In this document: positions 1 to 8,944 of the stretch, in pieces
How positions within the stretch are numbered: the first letter of the stretch is position 1
How the letters are laid out: every line of letters starts with the position of its first letter
DNA from: GCA-2684655 sp051278165
GTDB taxonomy: Bacteria; Planctomycetota; UBA1135; UBA2386
Direction: 5' to 3'
Length of the DNA stretch: 20,623 nucleotides
NCBI GenBank assembly: GCA_051278165.1
Contig: JBNMNW010000077.1
Coordinates: forward strand, 1 to 20,623
Notes under the pieces: generated by a model
The model's input: only the letters and a program-made list of their open reading frames with translations
Databases searched by the model: none
What the model was told of the DNA's origin: nothing
Program-made: the position numbers and the translations under genes

Positions 1-676
1 CTCCGATGGCTGCACCGAAGGGCGTTGCGACTCGGGTGCTGGTGCCGTCAAGATTGCCGCGCACGCAAAAGTGAATCGCGCCGACATCTTCTTCGCAGAT
101 GAAGTCGCCATCGCCGTAGGCGCGTGCACCGGGCATCACGGCAGCGAAACGCTGCAAGAGTCCGGTCGGCGTCACTTCGAACACGTTGCCGCTAGCGGTA
201 ACGATCGCGCTACGACCGTTCGGCCAACTAAGCGAAAACTCAGGAGCCTCATCTGCGAGTTCGAACTCTTGCGCAACGCTGCTGTCGCGCACGGTGAACG
301 TGGCGAGAATTTGCAACGCGTTCGACGCTGCCGATTCTTGGATACGGCCGACCTGGATCTCGCAGCCGCGCGGCAACTCGTAGGTCGGAGTCCACTCCCA
401 CACATGCGAATCATCGACTCGCCGGAGCGTGCCCGGCAGAGTGTTGCCGCCATCCGTGACGACCAGATCGCTGGCATTCAAAACGGCGCCGCCCGCCGCC
501 AGCACGAAGCGAATCGTCGCGCTGGGCGCCACACCCAAGGCACCGTCCGGAGGATCTGTCGAGGTGATCGTGGCAACAACTGGCGCCGGGTTCGAGCCGC
601 CGCTACTGCAGCCGAACAGGCCCAAGCCGGCCAACAGCATTACCCCAGGAACCCAGCTCTCACGGATCGACAACAT
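1..676 (-). CDS. Secreted lipoprotein with Ig-like domain (partial, C-terminus off left edge)
   Basis: An uninterrupted reading frame runs from an ATG at 676 to the left edge, giving 225 visible residues. An in-frame TAG lies three codons upstream of the ATG, so the start is well fixed. The N-terminus has a hydrophobic segment (about residues 9-22) ending in the lipobox-like L-F-G-C, with Cys23 as the likely lipidated residue. Phe at -2 is unusual for a lipobox. A Ser/Gly-rich stretch follows, then a segment containing DPPDGALGVAPSATIRF, typical of bacterial Ig-like (SbsA/Big_5-type) domains. From about residue 145 the sequence (SLSWPNGRSAIVTASGNVFEV and onward) could be the start of a beta-propeller or other beta-rich module. 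Probable role: an outer-surface or periplasmic lipoprotein of unknown function. It is divergent from the large surface protein at 828. The lipoprotein assignment is fairly secure; the function is unknown. Confidence 0.75.
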   Translation of the reverse strand, partial: MLSIRESWVPGVMLLAGLGLFGCSSGGSNPAPVVATITSTDPPDGALGVAPSATIRFVLAAGGAVLNASDLVVTDGGNTLPGTLRRVDDSHVWEWTPTYELPRGCEIQVGRIQESAASNALQILATFTVRDSSVAQEFELADEAPEFSLSWPNGRSAIVTASGNVFEVTPTGLLQRFAAVMPGARAYGDGDFICEEDVGAIHFCVRGNLDGTSTRVATPFGAAIG

Positions 677-827
677 CGGACGCTAGTATCGCGTATTTGC
701 GACTCGACCGCACCCCCTCGCGTCAGATCGCTATACAAACCATGACACCGACTAATAAGTCACCCTGATGCAGGCGTCCGGCGCGGGTCGAAGACGTAGA
801 GTGCCGCCGACTCGGATGCCCCTCCCC

Positions 828-3467
828 ATGCGCACCCCCACTCTGCTCGTTCTCCTGCTGGTCGTCGCCGCTAGCTTGGCTGCGTTCTGGCTACTGACGA
901 ACACAGATCCGGTCGCGCCATCGCGGCAGAGCGATGAGTCAGCCCAGACGACTCCAGAAGAGACGGCTACCGCCTCATTGCCGTCGAATCGCCAAGCAAC
1001 GACGGCCATCGACATCGACGTACGGTCCGCGGCCGAAACCATCCTCCCGCCGCGGCCACACGCTAGCGATGCAACTTGGGCCGACATTCTGGTCGTGAAC
1101 GAGGCCGGCGCTCCCGTGCCGGATGCGACGGTGTATTGGTTTGGCAACCACGCAAGAGAGCTGCTCGAAGCCGACCAACTGATCACCGGCGTCGAGCTCC
1201 TGATCATGCATCAGCAGCCGAGCAAGCTCGCGGCACGGTATGGCTGGCAGGTGCGAGCGGATGCCGAAGGACGTGCGCGCGTCACCGTCAGCGACCAGAC
1301 CCAAATCGCCGGCAAGTCGTTTGGTCTGTTTGGAGAACTAGCGATTACGCCAGCAAGCGCGATGCCGGAGGACGGCTATCGGTTGGTGCTGTTGCCAGAC
1401 CACAACCTTGAGGTGCTAGCGCTCGACGAGCAGGACCAACCGTGCCGCGGCCTACTCATCTCCTTGATAGCAATCGACCAAATGGGCAACCTGCGAACAG
1501 GAGGCGTCGGCTTCACCGGGATGGCAGTCACCCGTAACGATGGCACCGCGACTATCGCACACACGCGAAACTGGCAACGCATGCTCGACGAGCGTCTCGA
1601 CCCCGAAAGCCTGCAGCTGAGGACGTTCGTGCACTTGTTGGCACCTCACAATGACGACCCAGGGATCTTGATTGACCTGAAGAGCCCACCAACCGGGACC
1701 ATCGTCTTGCGCGTTCCATCGTACGGCGCAGTCAAGATGCGCGTAGAGGTCCCAGGCCTGAAAAGCACGCACGAGATGTTCCTGAGCGATGATGGCCATG
1801 CCCGCTTCCAAGGCTGGATGGTGGGTCAGCCAGGAAACGACGGTTGGACACGCTTCGACTACGTCCCAATCAACAAGCGCTTTCGCGCGCACTCACTGGC
1901 CGCTGCGAACGTCAACCAGCTGTTTGATGGCCCGGCGTTTCGCGGCGACGTCGTCGAAGTCGTGATCACGCCATCGGCCGATTCGATTTGGCTTCAAGCT
2001 CGCCTTCTCGACGAGCAAGGCGCCCCGGCCGCAATGCATTACATGACCGTACAGCTGCACGGCGAAGGCCTACCGCGAAGCCAGCAGTTCAAGACCGATG
2101 GCAACGGGCTGGCCATGATCTCAATTCCCACAGAAAGCGCCAAGCCACTCGAACTCACCTCCGCCACGATCTCTGCCATCATGCCCAACACCGGCTACGG
2201 CAAAGGCCACATCCCGGCGATGGTGTTGCGACCCGGCATGATCGACCTCGGCGACATCGTGCTCGAACGCGGCGAACTGGTTGCTGCCGGCCAGTTGCTG
2301 GACGGCACGGAGCCCTACACCAAAGAGATCTACGTCAGCCTGCAAACCTTCACGGCAACGCCGCAAGGAGATCCACCGCAATGGCGCGACGTGCACGATC
2401 ACGTTGCCCAGATCGACGCCAATGGCCACTTCGAAGTGCGCGCCAAGCTGTCCCCAGGCGAACACCGCCTCTACTTCCACGGCGAACACAACCAACCCGT
2501 CGAGCCGGTGCCATTCCGCGTCGGCGACCACGACCTTGTCGTGCAAGTTCCGATCGCACATGCGCTCGGCGCCAGCTTCTTGATCCCGGCAGGCGTCGAC
2601 GCCGACGCGGTGCAGTGCCGCCTGATCTCGACAAATGCCCAGGCCACGTCGGCCGGTGATCAAGACCGCCTAACCGCCATGCCACAACGCGCACAAGCAG
2701 AGCGCTGCGCGGTCGAATGGCACGGGATACTCGCTGGCACCTACACTGTCGAGCTGTCGTTATGGGCGCAACCAAAGCCACTGGCAGTCGTGCTGGACGT
2801 CGTCATCCCTGCGCCAACTGCGGGCGATCCGCGACTCGCCGACATCGACCTTCGCGCACTTGTGCAAGTCGTAACGATCGAACTGAAAGAAGCAGACGGC
2901 ACGCCTGCCAACGGCTCCGGCGCGTTCTTTCCCACCGAACAAATGGCCAGCGGCAAGTGGCATGGTTATCCGGTCTCCCACGACACAACGCGATTGCTGC
3001 TGCCGCCTGGTCCTATCGACCTGCAGATAATGCTCGACGGGTACCAGCCAGCACCGGTAATCGGCAATGGGCCCAAGATCACTACGCGCGTCTTCGAGTG
3101 GCCAAGGGTCCAGGTGAGGCTCGCCGAACCGACCAAGCTCCCTGATGGCCTCAAGATGATGATGCAACTCGACCCCATCAATGCTGCCGCCGAGAACTGG
3201 TATAGCCCCGATTCTTACCCCGATCCTTACGACACCCTCAAATCCCTGGTTGGCGTCGGCGAACAGGTCTGGTGGCTCGATAGCAACAAGATCGAGTTGC
3301 AAATTGGCAACGGCACCCATCGCTTGCAGGTGTATGTGAGCCGCAAGGACCGCAAAGTCGAAGTGCAAGGCACAGCGCCCATGCAGATTCTGCCGACAGA
3401 ACGAAACATCACCGTGCACGTTCCCAAGGCCAGTTTGCAGGCGGCGATCGACGCGTTTTCGAAATAG
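828..3467 (+). CDS. Large membrane-anchored surface protein with carboxypeptidase-regulatory-like units
   Basis: The frame is open from an ATG at 768, but I prefer the ATG at 828 (879 aa): it puts a short basic start (MRTP) directly before a hydrophobic segment (about residues 5-23), whereas the 20 codons before it are Arg-rich and use AGA and CGT, unlike the rest of the gene. The ATG at 816 is also possible. None of these starts has a clear ribosome site. After the anchor comes a Ser/Thr/Pro-rich linker (about 25-80), then repeated beta-rich units of the form 'new allele GAPVPDATVYW ... ADAEGRARVTV' (about 86-155), 'DEQDQPC ... RNDGTATI' (about 194-244) and 'ARLLDEQGAPA ... KTDGNGLAMI' (about 388-435). 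These match the Greek-key pattern of carboxypeptidase-regulatory-like domains. A late unit carries PGPIDLQIMLDGYQPAP. I see no catalytic domain. Likely an extracytoplasmic structural or adhesive protein; the substrate is unknown. The ferredoxin gene follows on the same strand. Confidence 0.8.
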   Translation: MRTPTLLVLLLVVAASLAAFWLLTNTDPVAPSRQSDESAQTTPEETATASLPSNRQATTAIDIDVRSAAETILPPRPHASDATWADILVVNEAGAPVPDATVYWFGNHARELLEADQLITGVELLIMHQQPSKLAARYGWQVRADAEGRARVTVSDQTQIAGKSFGLFGELAITPASAMPEDGYRLVLLPDHNLEVLALDEQDQPCRGLLISLIAIDQMGNLRTGGVGFTGMAVTRNDGTATIAHTRNWQRMLDERLDPESLQLRTFVHLLAPHNDDPGILIDLKSPPTGTIVLRVPSYGAVKMRVEVPGLKSTHEMFLSDDGHARFQGWMVGQPGNDGWTRFDYVPINKRFRAHSLAAANVNQLFDGPAFRGDVVEVVITPSADSIWLQARLLDEQGAPAAMHYMTVQLHGEGLPRSQQFKTDGNGLAMISIPTESAKPLELTSATISAIMPNTGYGKGHIPAMVLRPGMIDLGDIVLERGELVAAGQLLDGTEPYTKEIYVSLQTFTATPQGDPPQWRDVHDHVAQIDANGHFEVRAKLSPGEHRLYFHGEHNQPVEPVPFRVGDHDLVVQVPIAHALGASFLIPAGVDADAVQCRLISTNAQATSAGDQDRLTAMPQRAQAERCAVEWHGILAGTYTVELSLWAQPKPLAVVLDVVIPAPTAGDPRLADIDLRALVQVVTIELKEADGTPANGSGAFFPTEQMASGKWHGYPVSHDTTRLLLPPGPIDLQIMLDGYQPAPVIGNGPKITTRVFEWPRVQVRLAEPTKLPDGLKMMMQLDPINAAAENWYSPDSYPDPYDTLKSLVGVGEQVWWLDSNKIELQIGNGTHRLQVYVSRKDRKVEVQGTAPMQILPTERNITVHVPKASLQAAIDAFSK

Positions 3468-3529
3468 GCCGGGTCATGGCTCTTGCCAGTCGACGCACTT
3501 CGTCCCACGATGTTTGCCTAAAACGCGTA

Positions 3530-3751
3530 GTGACTGACACACCCATCAAGAAAGTCTGGATCGAAGAAGGCTGCATCTCGTGCAAGCTATGTGAGGACAT
3601 CGTGCCTCAGGTCTTCGAAGTGCCAGATGACGAGGACTGCATCGTCAAGCCGGATGCTGCGACGCATTTTGGCCCGCTCAGCGAAGACATCGACCAAGCC
3701 GCGAACGATTGTCCGGTGGAAGTGATCCAGGTCGAGCGCGCCGGCGACTGA
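3530..3751 (+). CDS. Single-cluster [4Fe-4S] ferredoxin
   Basis: A small acidic electron carrier of the cytoplasm. Using the GTG at 3530 it is 73 residues long and begins MTDTPIKKVWIEEGCISC. The cluster-binding cysteines are C15-x2-C18-x2-C21, with the fourth, C61, followed by proline (NDCPVEVI), the usual pattern of monocluster [4Fe-4S] ferredoxins. C37 is extra and lies in the acidic DDEDC loop. An ATG at 3476, only 8 bases after the preceding stop, would add 18 residues (MALASRRTSSHDV...) that do not resemble ferredoxin family starts, so the shorter form is preferred. Neither start has a good ribosome site. The redox partner cannot be read from the neighbours: the gene follows an unrelated surface protein and no oxidoreductase is adjacent. 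The family assignment is secure; the start is uncertain. Confidence 0.87.
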   Translation: MTDTPIKKVWIEEGCISCKLCEDIVPQVFEVPDDEDCIVKPDAATHFGPLSEDIDQAANDCPVEVIQVERAGD

Positions 3752-4075
3752 GGCCGGGTGGTGGGCTTGGCAGGTGGGCTGGCCCGCCGGATGGCCTGCT
3801 ATGCCGAGTGGACTGCCGCCCCGGTTCGCCTGCGTGCAGGAGCGACAATCCACCGCCACCATCACGCCCGCAGGGGAACGCCGGCTGCGGCACAACCGTC
3901 ATCGCGGTCATCGCGCCACTCGTGGCTCTGAGTGCCGGCAGCAATGCTCGCGGCAATGCCAGCAGCGTTGGCTTCACGCAATACGAAGTGCGACAGCTCG
4001 ATAGCAAAGTGCGCACGCTCAAGGGGCGCATCGAAGATGCTTGAGACGCGCTAGCGCCGCGCTTCGCAGCACGAT
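3752..4075. other. Intergenic gap of 324 bp between ferredoxin and the convergent metH end
   Basis: No recognised gene fills this stretch. It holds a possible small plus-strand reading frame ending at 4044 (listed separately). A 10-bp perfect palindrome, GCGCTAGCGC, lies at 4048-4057 with no loop and no T-tract, so it is not a convincing terminator. I see no strong intrinsic terminator for either convergent transcript. Confidence 0.5.
3877..4044 (+). pseudogene. Possible small secreted-protein ORF or 5'-truncated gene remnant
   Basis: In the frame that stops with TGA at 4042-4044, the last 56 codons read as plausible protein: a hydrophobic stretch TTVIAVIAPLVALSAG followed by SNARG, resembling a signal peptide with a cleavage-like site, then a heptad-like charged tail QYEVRQLDSKVRTLKGRI. 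Third codon positions are mostly G or C, as in real genes here. There is no ATG near the hydrophobic stretch, and the frame upstream degenerates into Arg/Gly/Pro-rich sequence without character. The listed left end is therefore only where the plausible protein begins. Either it is a remnant whose start was lost, or it starts at an unusual codon such as the GTG at 3931, or it is a chance open frame. I do not recognise a family. Confidence 0.25.
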
Positions 4076-7000
4076 CTAGCGGGTCACGCTCACGTTGAAG
4101 TACTTCGCGTCCGGGTGGTGGCAGATGACTGCCGATGTGCTCTGCTCCGGATCCAACTGGTGCTCTTCGCTCAGCGACACGCCAATGCGCGACGCTTCGA
4201 GCAACGGCAGCAGCTTGTCCTGGTCTTCGATGTTCGGGCACGCGGGGTAACCAAACGAGTAACGGCTGCCTTGATACTTCTGCTTGAACAGGTCGTTGAT
4301 GTCCGGCGCATCGGCGGCGGCGATATCGAGCTGCTGGCGCATGCGCTTGTGCCAGTATTCGGCCAACGCTTCGGCGCCTTCGACAGACAGGCCATGGAAG
4401 TGCAGGTAATCGTCGTAGCGGTTCTCGCGGAACAAGCGATCACTCTCGGTCGTTGCGATCGCGCCCATCGTGACCAGTGAGAAGCCGGCAACATCGAGCT
4501 CGCCGCTGTCCTTCTTGCGGAAGAAGTCCGACAGACACATGCGACGACCACCGGGCTGGCGCGGGAACTCGAAGCGCGTCACCTCGGTCTTGCGATCCTT
4601 AGGATCGAGGATGACCAGCGCGTTGCGATCGCTGTAGCAAGGCCAGTAGCCGTAGACGACGCGCGGCTCGAGCGTCTTGTCGACGATCACCTTCTTGACC
4701 AACTCACGAAAGCGCGGCTCGACCGTCTGCTCGATGAACTTGTCGTAGGAAGCCTGCTCGCGCTTGCCCTGCTTGTATTGCCACTGCAGGCGATAGAGCG
4801 CCTTCTTGTTGACATATTGCAGGACCGTGCCCAGGTCGAGCTCTTCCGGCGTCATCACGGCTGGCCCCCAGAACGGCGGCGTCGGGATCACCGCTGCCGG
4901 CTCGACGCCACTGTCGACGTATTCGGTGAAGGCATGCTTGAGCATCTCATCCTTCTCCGCGCGCGTCATGCGGCGGTGGCTGGTGATGCGCTTGTTGGCG
5001 CCATCGCTCGTCACGGTGACGCCATCGGCGACAGGTGGCTTGCTCGACTTTGGCTTGTCGGATGGTGGCGCCCCCCGACCCGTAAGCTCATCCATGACAT
5101 ACAGACCGGAGAACGCATCCTTGCCGTAGTAGACCGTGCCCTTGCCGTAGGCAGTTGCGAGGTCTTGCTCGACGAAGGCGCGGTTGAGCGCAGCGCCACC
5201 GCAGATGACCGGCGTCGTAATGCCGCGCGAGTTCATCAACTCGAGGTTCTCCTTCATCACCACCGTCGACTTGACGAGCAGGCCACTCATGCCGATCGCG
5301 TCGGCCTTGTGCTCCTTGGCGGCTTCGAGAATGCGTTCGGCGGGGACCTTGATGCCAAGGTTGACGACCTTGTAGCCGTTGTTGCTGACGACGATGTCGA
5401 CCAGGTTCTTGCCGATGTCGTGCACGTCACCGCGCACCGTCGCGAGCACCATGACACCCTTTTCTTGGCCCTCGACCTTCTCCATGAACTGCTCGAGGTG
5501 GGCGACAGCAGTCTTCATCGCCTCGGCACTCTGCAGCACGAACGGCAACTGCATCTCGCCAGCTCCGAACAGTTCGCCAACGACCTTCATGCCGCCGAGC
5601 AGGATGTCGTTGATGATTTCGAGCGGGGTGTACTTCTCGCGGGCCTCATCAAGGTGCTTATCGATGTTGATCTTGTTGCCATCGATGATGCGCTTCTTGA
5701 GTCGCTCCTCGACCGTCAAGGTCATCTCATCCTCACCGCTACCCATCTCGATGCGCTTGGCACCAGTGAACCGTTCAATGAACTTGAACAGCGGATCGTA
5801 GTCCTCGGTGCGACGGTCGTAGATCAGGTCGAGCGTGACCTGCTTATCTTCTTCATCGAGCTTGTGCGTCGGAATGATCTTGCTGGCGTGCACGATCGCC
5901 GAGTCGAGGCCAAACTTGATCGCTTCGGCCATGTAGACCGAGTTGAGGATCTGGCGCGGGTAAGGATCGAGGCCGAAGCTGATGTTGCTAAGGCCGAGGA
6001 TCGTGCGCACACCGGGCATGTTCTCTTTGATCAGCTTGATGCCCTTGAGCGTTTGCTCGCCGGCATCGCGCGATGCTTCATCGCCAGAGCCAATCGTGAA
6101 CGTCAGCGGGTCGAAGATCAGGTCGCCCGGGTTCATGCCATGGCGGTTGACGACGATGTCGTAGATTCGCTTGGCGACGCGAAGCTTGTCCTCGGCGGTC
6201 TTCGCCATGCCGTCTTCGTCGATCGTCAACGCAACGAACATCGCGCCGTAGCGGCGGGCCAACTTGCACAGTTCGTCGGCCTTGCCTTCGCCATCCTCGA
6301 GGTTGATCGAATTGATGATCGCGCGACCAGGAACAATGTGCAGCGCCTTCTCGACGACGTCGATCTGGGTGCTGTCGATCATCACCGGCGCCGTCACCTG
6401 CTGCACCATCGGCTGCAACAACTGCAGCATGTCGGCGGCTTCGTCGCGACCAACATAGGCCGAACAGATGTCGAGCACGTGCGAGCCTTCTTGCACCTGC
6501 TCCTTGGCCATGTGCAACATGCCTTCGACATCGCCGTCGAGCATCAGCTGGCGGAACTTCCGACTGCCGTTTGCATTGGTGCGCTCACCAATGATCAGCG
6601 GGCCCGTGTCTTGAGTGAGCGACGTCGCATGGAACAGCGATGCCAACTGTGGCTCATAGAACGTCGGACGCGCAGCAGGCACCAAGCCCTTGACCGCTTC
6701 GGCCATCGCTCGCACGTGTTCCGGCGTCGTGCCACAGCAACCACCGACAACGGCGACGCCATGCTCTTCGACGAAGCGCGCTTGGAACGTCGCGAGTTCC
6801 TTCGGCGTCAAGTCGTAGACCGCGTTGCCGCCGACGTTGCGCGGCAGGCCAGCATTCGGCATGACCATGATCGAACGCGTCGTCGTCTTGCCGAGGTGGC
6901 GAACGGACTCCTGCATCAGGTCCGGACCAGTCGCGCAATTGAGTCCGATGACGTCGACCGGCATCGCTTCGAGCGTCGTGACGGCGGCGGCAATATCGCT

Positions 7001-7636
7001 GCCGACCAGCATCGTGCCGGTCGTCTCAATCGTGACCGTGCAGAAGATCGGCACTTCCTTGCCTAGTTCTTCCATCGCATCGCGCGAGGCGATGATGGCC
7101 AATTTGACCTGCAAGATATCTTGGCACGTCTCGATGTTGAGGCAGTCGACGCCGCCTGCGATCAAGCCCTTTGCGTATTCCTTATAGGACGTGAACAGCT
7201 CTTCGGGCGTGATGTGGCCAATCGTCACGAGTTTCGTGCCCGGCCCCATCGAACCCGCGACGAAGCGCGGTTTTTCGGCCGTGCTCATGCGGTCGGCAAC
7301 GCGGCGTGCCAATTTGGCCGCCATCTCGTTGAGTTCGAAGGCACGGTGGCCAATGCCGAACTCGTCGAGCACGTACGACATGCCGCCGAACGTGTTGGTC
7401 TCAACGACATCCGCACCAGCGCTGAAATAGCGCTCGTGGATCGCTTCAATCACGTCGGGACGTGTCTCTACGAGCAGTTCGTTGCAGCCTTCGAGGCCGT
7501 TAAAATCGTCGAGGGTCAGATCCGCAGCATGAATCTGTGTGCCCATGCCACCGTCGAACACGAGTACGCGTTCGGACAATGCCTTGAGGATCGGAAACTG
7601 CTGCTTACGGGCGAGGGGGTCGAATCTAGGCGTCAT
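4076..7636 (-). CDS. metH: Cobalamin-dependent methionine synthase
   Basis: Transfers the methyl group of 5-methyltetrahydrofolate through cobalamin to homocysteine, giving methionine in the cytoplasm. All four modules are present (numbers from the ATG at 7636). The homocysteine-binding domain (about 10-320) has the zinc cysteines in GLNCATGP (C234) and GGCCGTTPEH (C300, C301). The pterin-binding domain (about 340-610) starts at PLIIGERTNANGSRKF. The B12-binding cap and Rossmann modules (about 660-840) carry DVHDIGKN, with H739 as the lower cobalt ligand. The SAM-binding reactivation domain (about 920-1186) carries QGSRYSFGYPACP. The 1186-aa length is typical of full-length MetH. An upstream ATG at 7675 would add 13 residues with unusual codons (TGT, TAT, CTT), so it is less likely. 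The gene follows the exporter gene on the same strand after about 68 bp and is probably co-transcribed. I saw no cobalamin riboswitch in that short gap. Confidence 0.97.
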   Translation of the reverse strand: MTPRFDPLARKQQFPILKALSERVLVFDGGMGTQIHAADLTLDDFNGLEGCNELLVETRPDVIEAIHERYFSAGADVVETNTFGGMSYVLDEFGIGHRAFELNEMAAKLARRVADRMSTAEKPRFVAGSMGPGTKLVTIGHITPEELFTSYKEYAKGLIAGGVDCLNIETCQDILQVKLAIIASRDAMEELGKEVPIFCTVTIETTGTMLVGSDIAAAVTTLEAMPVDVIGLNCATGPDLMQESVRHLGKTTTRSIMVMPNAGLPRNVGGNAVYDLTPKELATFQARFVEEHGVAVVGGCCGTTPEHVRAMAEAVKGLVPAARPTFYEPQLASLFHATSLTQDTGPLIIGERTNANGSRKFRQLMLDGDVEGMLHMAKEQVQEGSHVLDICSAYVGRDEAADMLQLLQPMVQQVTAPVMIDSTQIDVVEKALHIVPGRAIINSINLEDGEGKADELCKLARRYGAMFVALTIDEDGMAKTAEDKLRVAKRIYDIVVNRHGMNPGDLIFDPLTFTIGSGDEASRDAGEQTLKGIKLIKENMPGVRTILGLSNISFGLDPYPRQILNSVYMAEAIKFGLDSAIVHASKIIPTHKLDEEDKQVTLDLIYDRRTEDYDPLFKFIERFTGAKRIEMGSGEDEMTLTVEERLKKRIIDGNKINIDKHLDEAREKYTPLEIINDILLGGMKVVGELFGAGEMQLPFVLQSAEAMKTAVAHLEQFMEKVEGQEKGVMVLATVRGDVHDIGKNLVDIVVSNNGYKVVNLGIKVPAERILEAAKEHKADAIGMSGLLVKSTVVMKENLELMNSRGITTPVICGGAALNRAFVEQDLATAYGKGTVYYGKDAFSGLYVMDELTGRGAPPSDKPKSSKPPVADGVTVTSDGANKRITSHRRMTRAEKDEMLKHAFTEYVDSGVEPAAVIPTPPFWGPAVMTPEELDLGTVLQYVNKKALYRLQWQYKQGKREQASYDKFIEQTVEPRFRELVKKVIVDKTLEPRVVYGYWPCYSDRNALVILDPKDRKTEVTRFEFPRQPGGRRMCLSDFFRKKDSGELDVAGFSLVTMGAIATTESDRLFRENRYDDYLHFHGLSVEGAEALAEYWHKRMRQQLDIAAADAPDINDLFKQKYQGSRYSFGYPACPNIEDQDKLLPLLEASRIGVSLSEEHQLDPEQSTSAVICHHPDAKYFNVSVTR

Positions 7637-7704
7637 TTGAAGAATCCGCGCACCAGCATACGACGCACAGCCCATGGCCCGTTACCGCTTTCTGCAACGA
7701 CAGG

Positions 7705-8931
7705 TCACTCTCTTTCGCGTTCGCGATGCGCCCCGTGCATGACTTCGAGTGGCGGCGGCAAAACTACACCGGCAAACAGCAGTCCGGCGACGATCGAACC
7801 ACCGACTAGCAACATTCGGAACGCGAGTGGCGCGCTCGACGCGAAATCGCCGGAGATCGCGGTGGTCAAGCCGCTGAGGCCAAGACTTCCAGGCACCAGC
7901 AGCAATAGCCCGGGCGTTCGCACGATTGCAGCGGGCTGTCGCAGCCAGCGAGCGTAGAGATTGCCGAGCAGCGCAACGGCCATCGCGCCGACGACTGCGC
8001 CGAGCTCACTGCCAAGCCACAACGTGCCGAGGCGCGCGCCGCCGTAGCCCGCCACCACTGCGAGCAAGACCCACGGTGATTGCCGGAGGGTGCCGCGCAG
8101 GATCAATGTGAACGCGATCCAGTTGGCGAGCAACGCGACGCCAAGCCAGACCGGGCCGAGGCTGACCAATTCACCGGCGGATCCTTCGCCAACCAACTCG
8201 ACGGCCGCCTTATCGCCGATACCGACACCGATGGCCATCGTCACAAACACGGCCATCGCCCCCATCAGACGCGCGCTGCCGGCAGCGAGATGGCGGATGG
8301 CGAGTTCGGCTAGGGCTGTCGTGAAGGACAAGCCCGGCAACAACACGATAATGGCTGCCAACGTAGTCAGCGGCACATGCACTGGAATCCAGTTTGAGGT
8401 GCACCGAATCAAAAACGCGACGGCGGCACAAGTTAGCGCGGCCTGCACGTCGCCGAGACTGGGCCGCCTGCGCGCCAGCAACCCGATCATGCCGGCAACG
8501 AAGCCAGCGAACGAAGCCACCATGACTTCGTTGACGCCACCGCCAAGCACGGTCGCGGCACCACCACCAACAAGTGTCTGCCCGACCAAGTCGGCCCAAG
8601 CACCATCGTCGGTCGGAGCCAGCACCGCGCGAACTTCGACCAACCCAACTTCGGGCGTCATCTCGCCGCGAACGACCGCATCGCGAATCTTATACAACGC
8701 CGCCAGCCGCCCGAGATCGTGATCACCAGGCGCAACGCGCAACAGCGTCGTCTTGACCTCGTCACCCGGCTCACCAACCGCCAAGAAGATCGCAGTCGGC
8801 GTCGCGAAGAAGTTCCCGTCCATGCCAAACGAACGGCTACACGCCACCATCGTGTCCTCAACACGATAGGCCGGACTACCCAAGGCATGCATCGCACGCC
8901 CCAGCTCCAACACAAACTGATGCTTACTCAA
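7705..8931 (-). CDS. ThrE-family threonine/serine exporter
   Basis: An inner-membrane protein of the ThrE family, which exports threonine and serine. The first 115 residues form the soluble N-terminal part (LGRAMHALGSPAYRVEDTM is the typical ThrE opening). Roughly ten hydrophobic segments follow, in two halves corresponding to the ThrE and ThrE_2 parts, here fused in one 408-aa chain as in actinobacterial ThrE. The family-like motif PGLSFTTALAEL sits at about 199-210, and VRTPGLLLLVPGS opens the last helices. The start is a TTG at 8931; an in-frame TAG lies four codons upstream and the conserved opening begins within ten residues, so no better start exists apart from an internal GTG. The upstream space is occupied almost at once by the repeat element at 8945. 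It precedes metH. The substrate is inferred from the family only. Confidence 0.85.
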   Translation of the reverse strand: MSKHQFVLELGRAMHALGSPAYRVEDTMVACSRSFGMDGNFFATPTAIFLAVGEPGDEVKTTLLRVAPGDHDLGRLAALYKIRDAVVRGEMTPEVGLVEVRAVLAPTDDGAWADLVGQTLVGGGAATVLGGGVNEVMVASFAGFVAGMIGLLARRRPSLGDVQAALTCAAVAFLIRCTSNWIPVHVPLTTLAAIIVLLPGLSFTTALAELAIRHLAAGSARLMGAMAVFVTMAIGVGIGDKAAVELVGEGSAGELVSLGPVWLGVALLANWIAFTLILRGTLRQSPWVLLAVVAGYGGARLGTLWLGSELGAVVGAMAVALLGNLYARWLRQPAAIVRTPGLLLLVPGSLGLSGLTTAISGDFASSAPLAFRMLLVGGSIVAGLLFAGVVLPPPLEVMHGAHRERERE

Positions 8932-8944
8932 GCCAGCAGCCTAC

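Noticed and set aside
71..745. A 224-residue open frame on the plus strand at the left edge
   Set aside because: The opposite strand encodes a coherent lipoprotein with signal peptide and Ig-like motif over the same bases. The plus-strand product is Arg/Ala-rich without motifs.
4048..4057. Palindrome GCGCTAGCGC between the convergent gene ends
   Set aside because: It has no loop, no following T-run and a short stem, so it is not a credible intrinsic terminator.
4778..7066. A 762-residue open frame on the plus strand opposite metH
   Set aside because: It is antisense to highly conserved metH domains, and its composition (rich in Asp, Val, Arg, His, Leu) is typical of a high-GC shadow frame. 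It has no recognisable domain.
7637..7704. Possible cobalamin or SAM riboswitch before metH
   Set aside because: The gap between the exporter stop and the metH ATG is only about 68 bases, too short for a cobalamin riboswitch, and no conserved core was seen.
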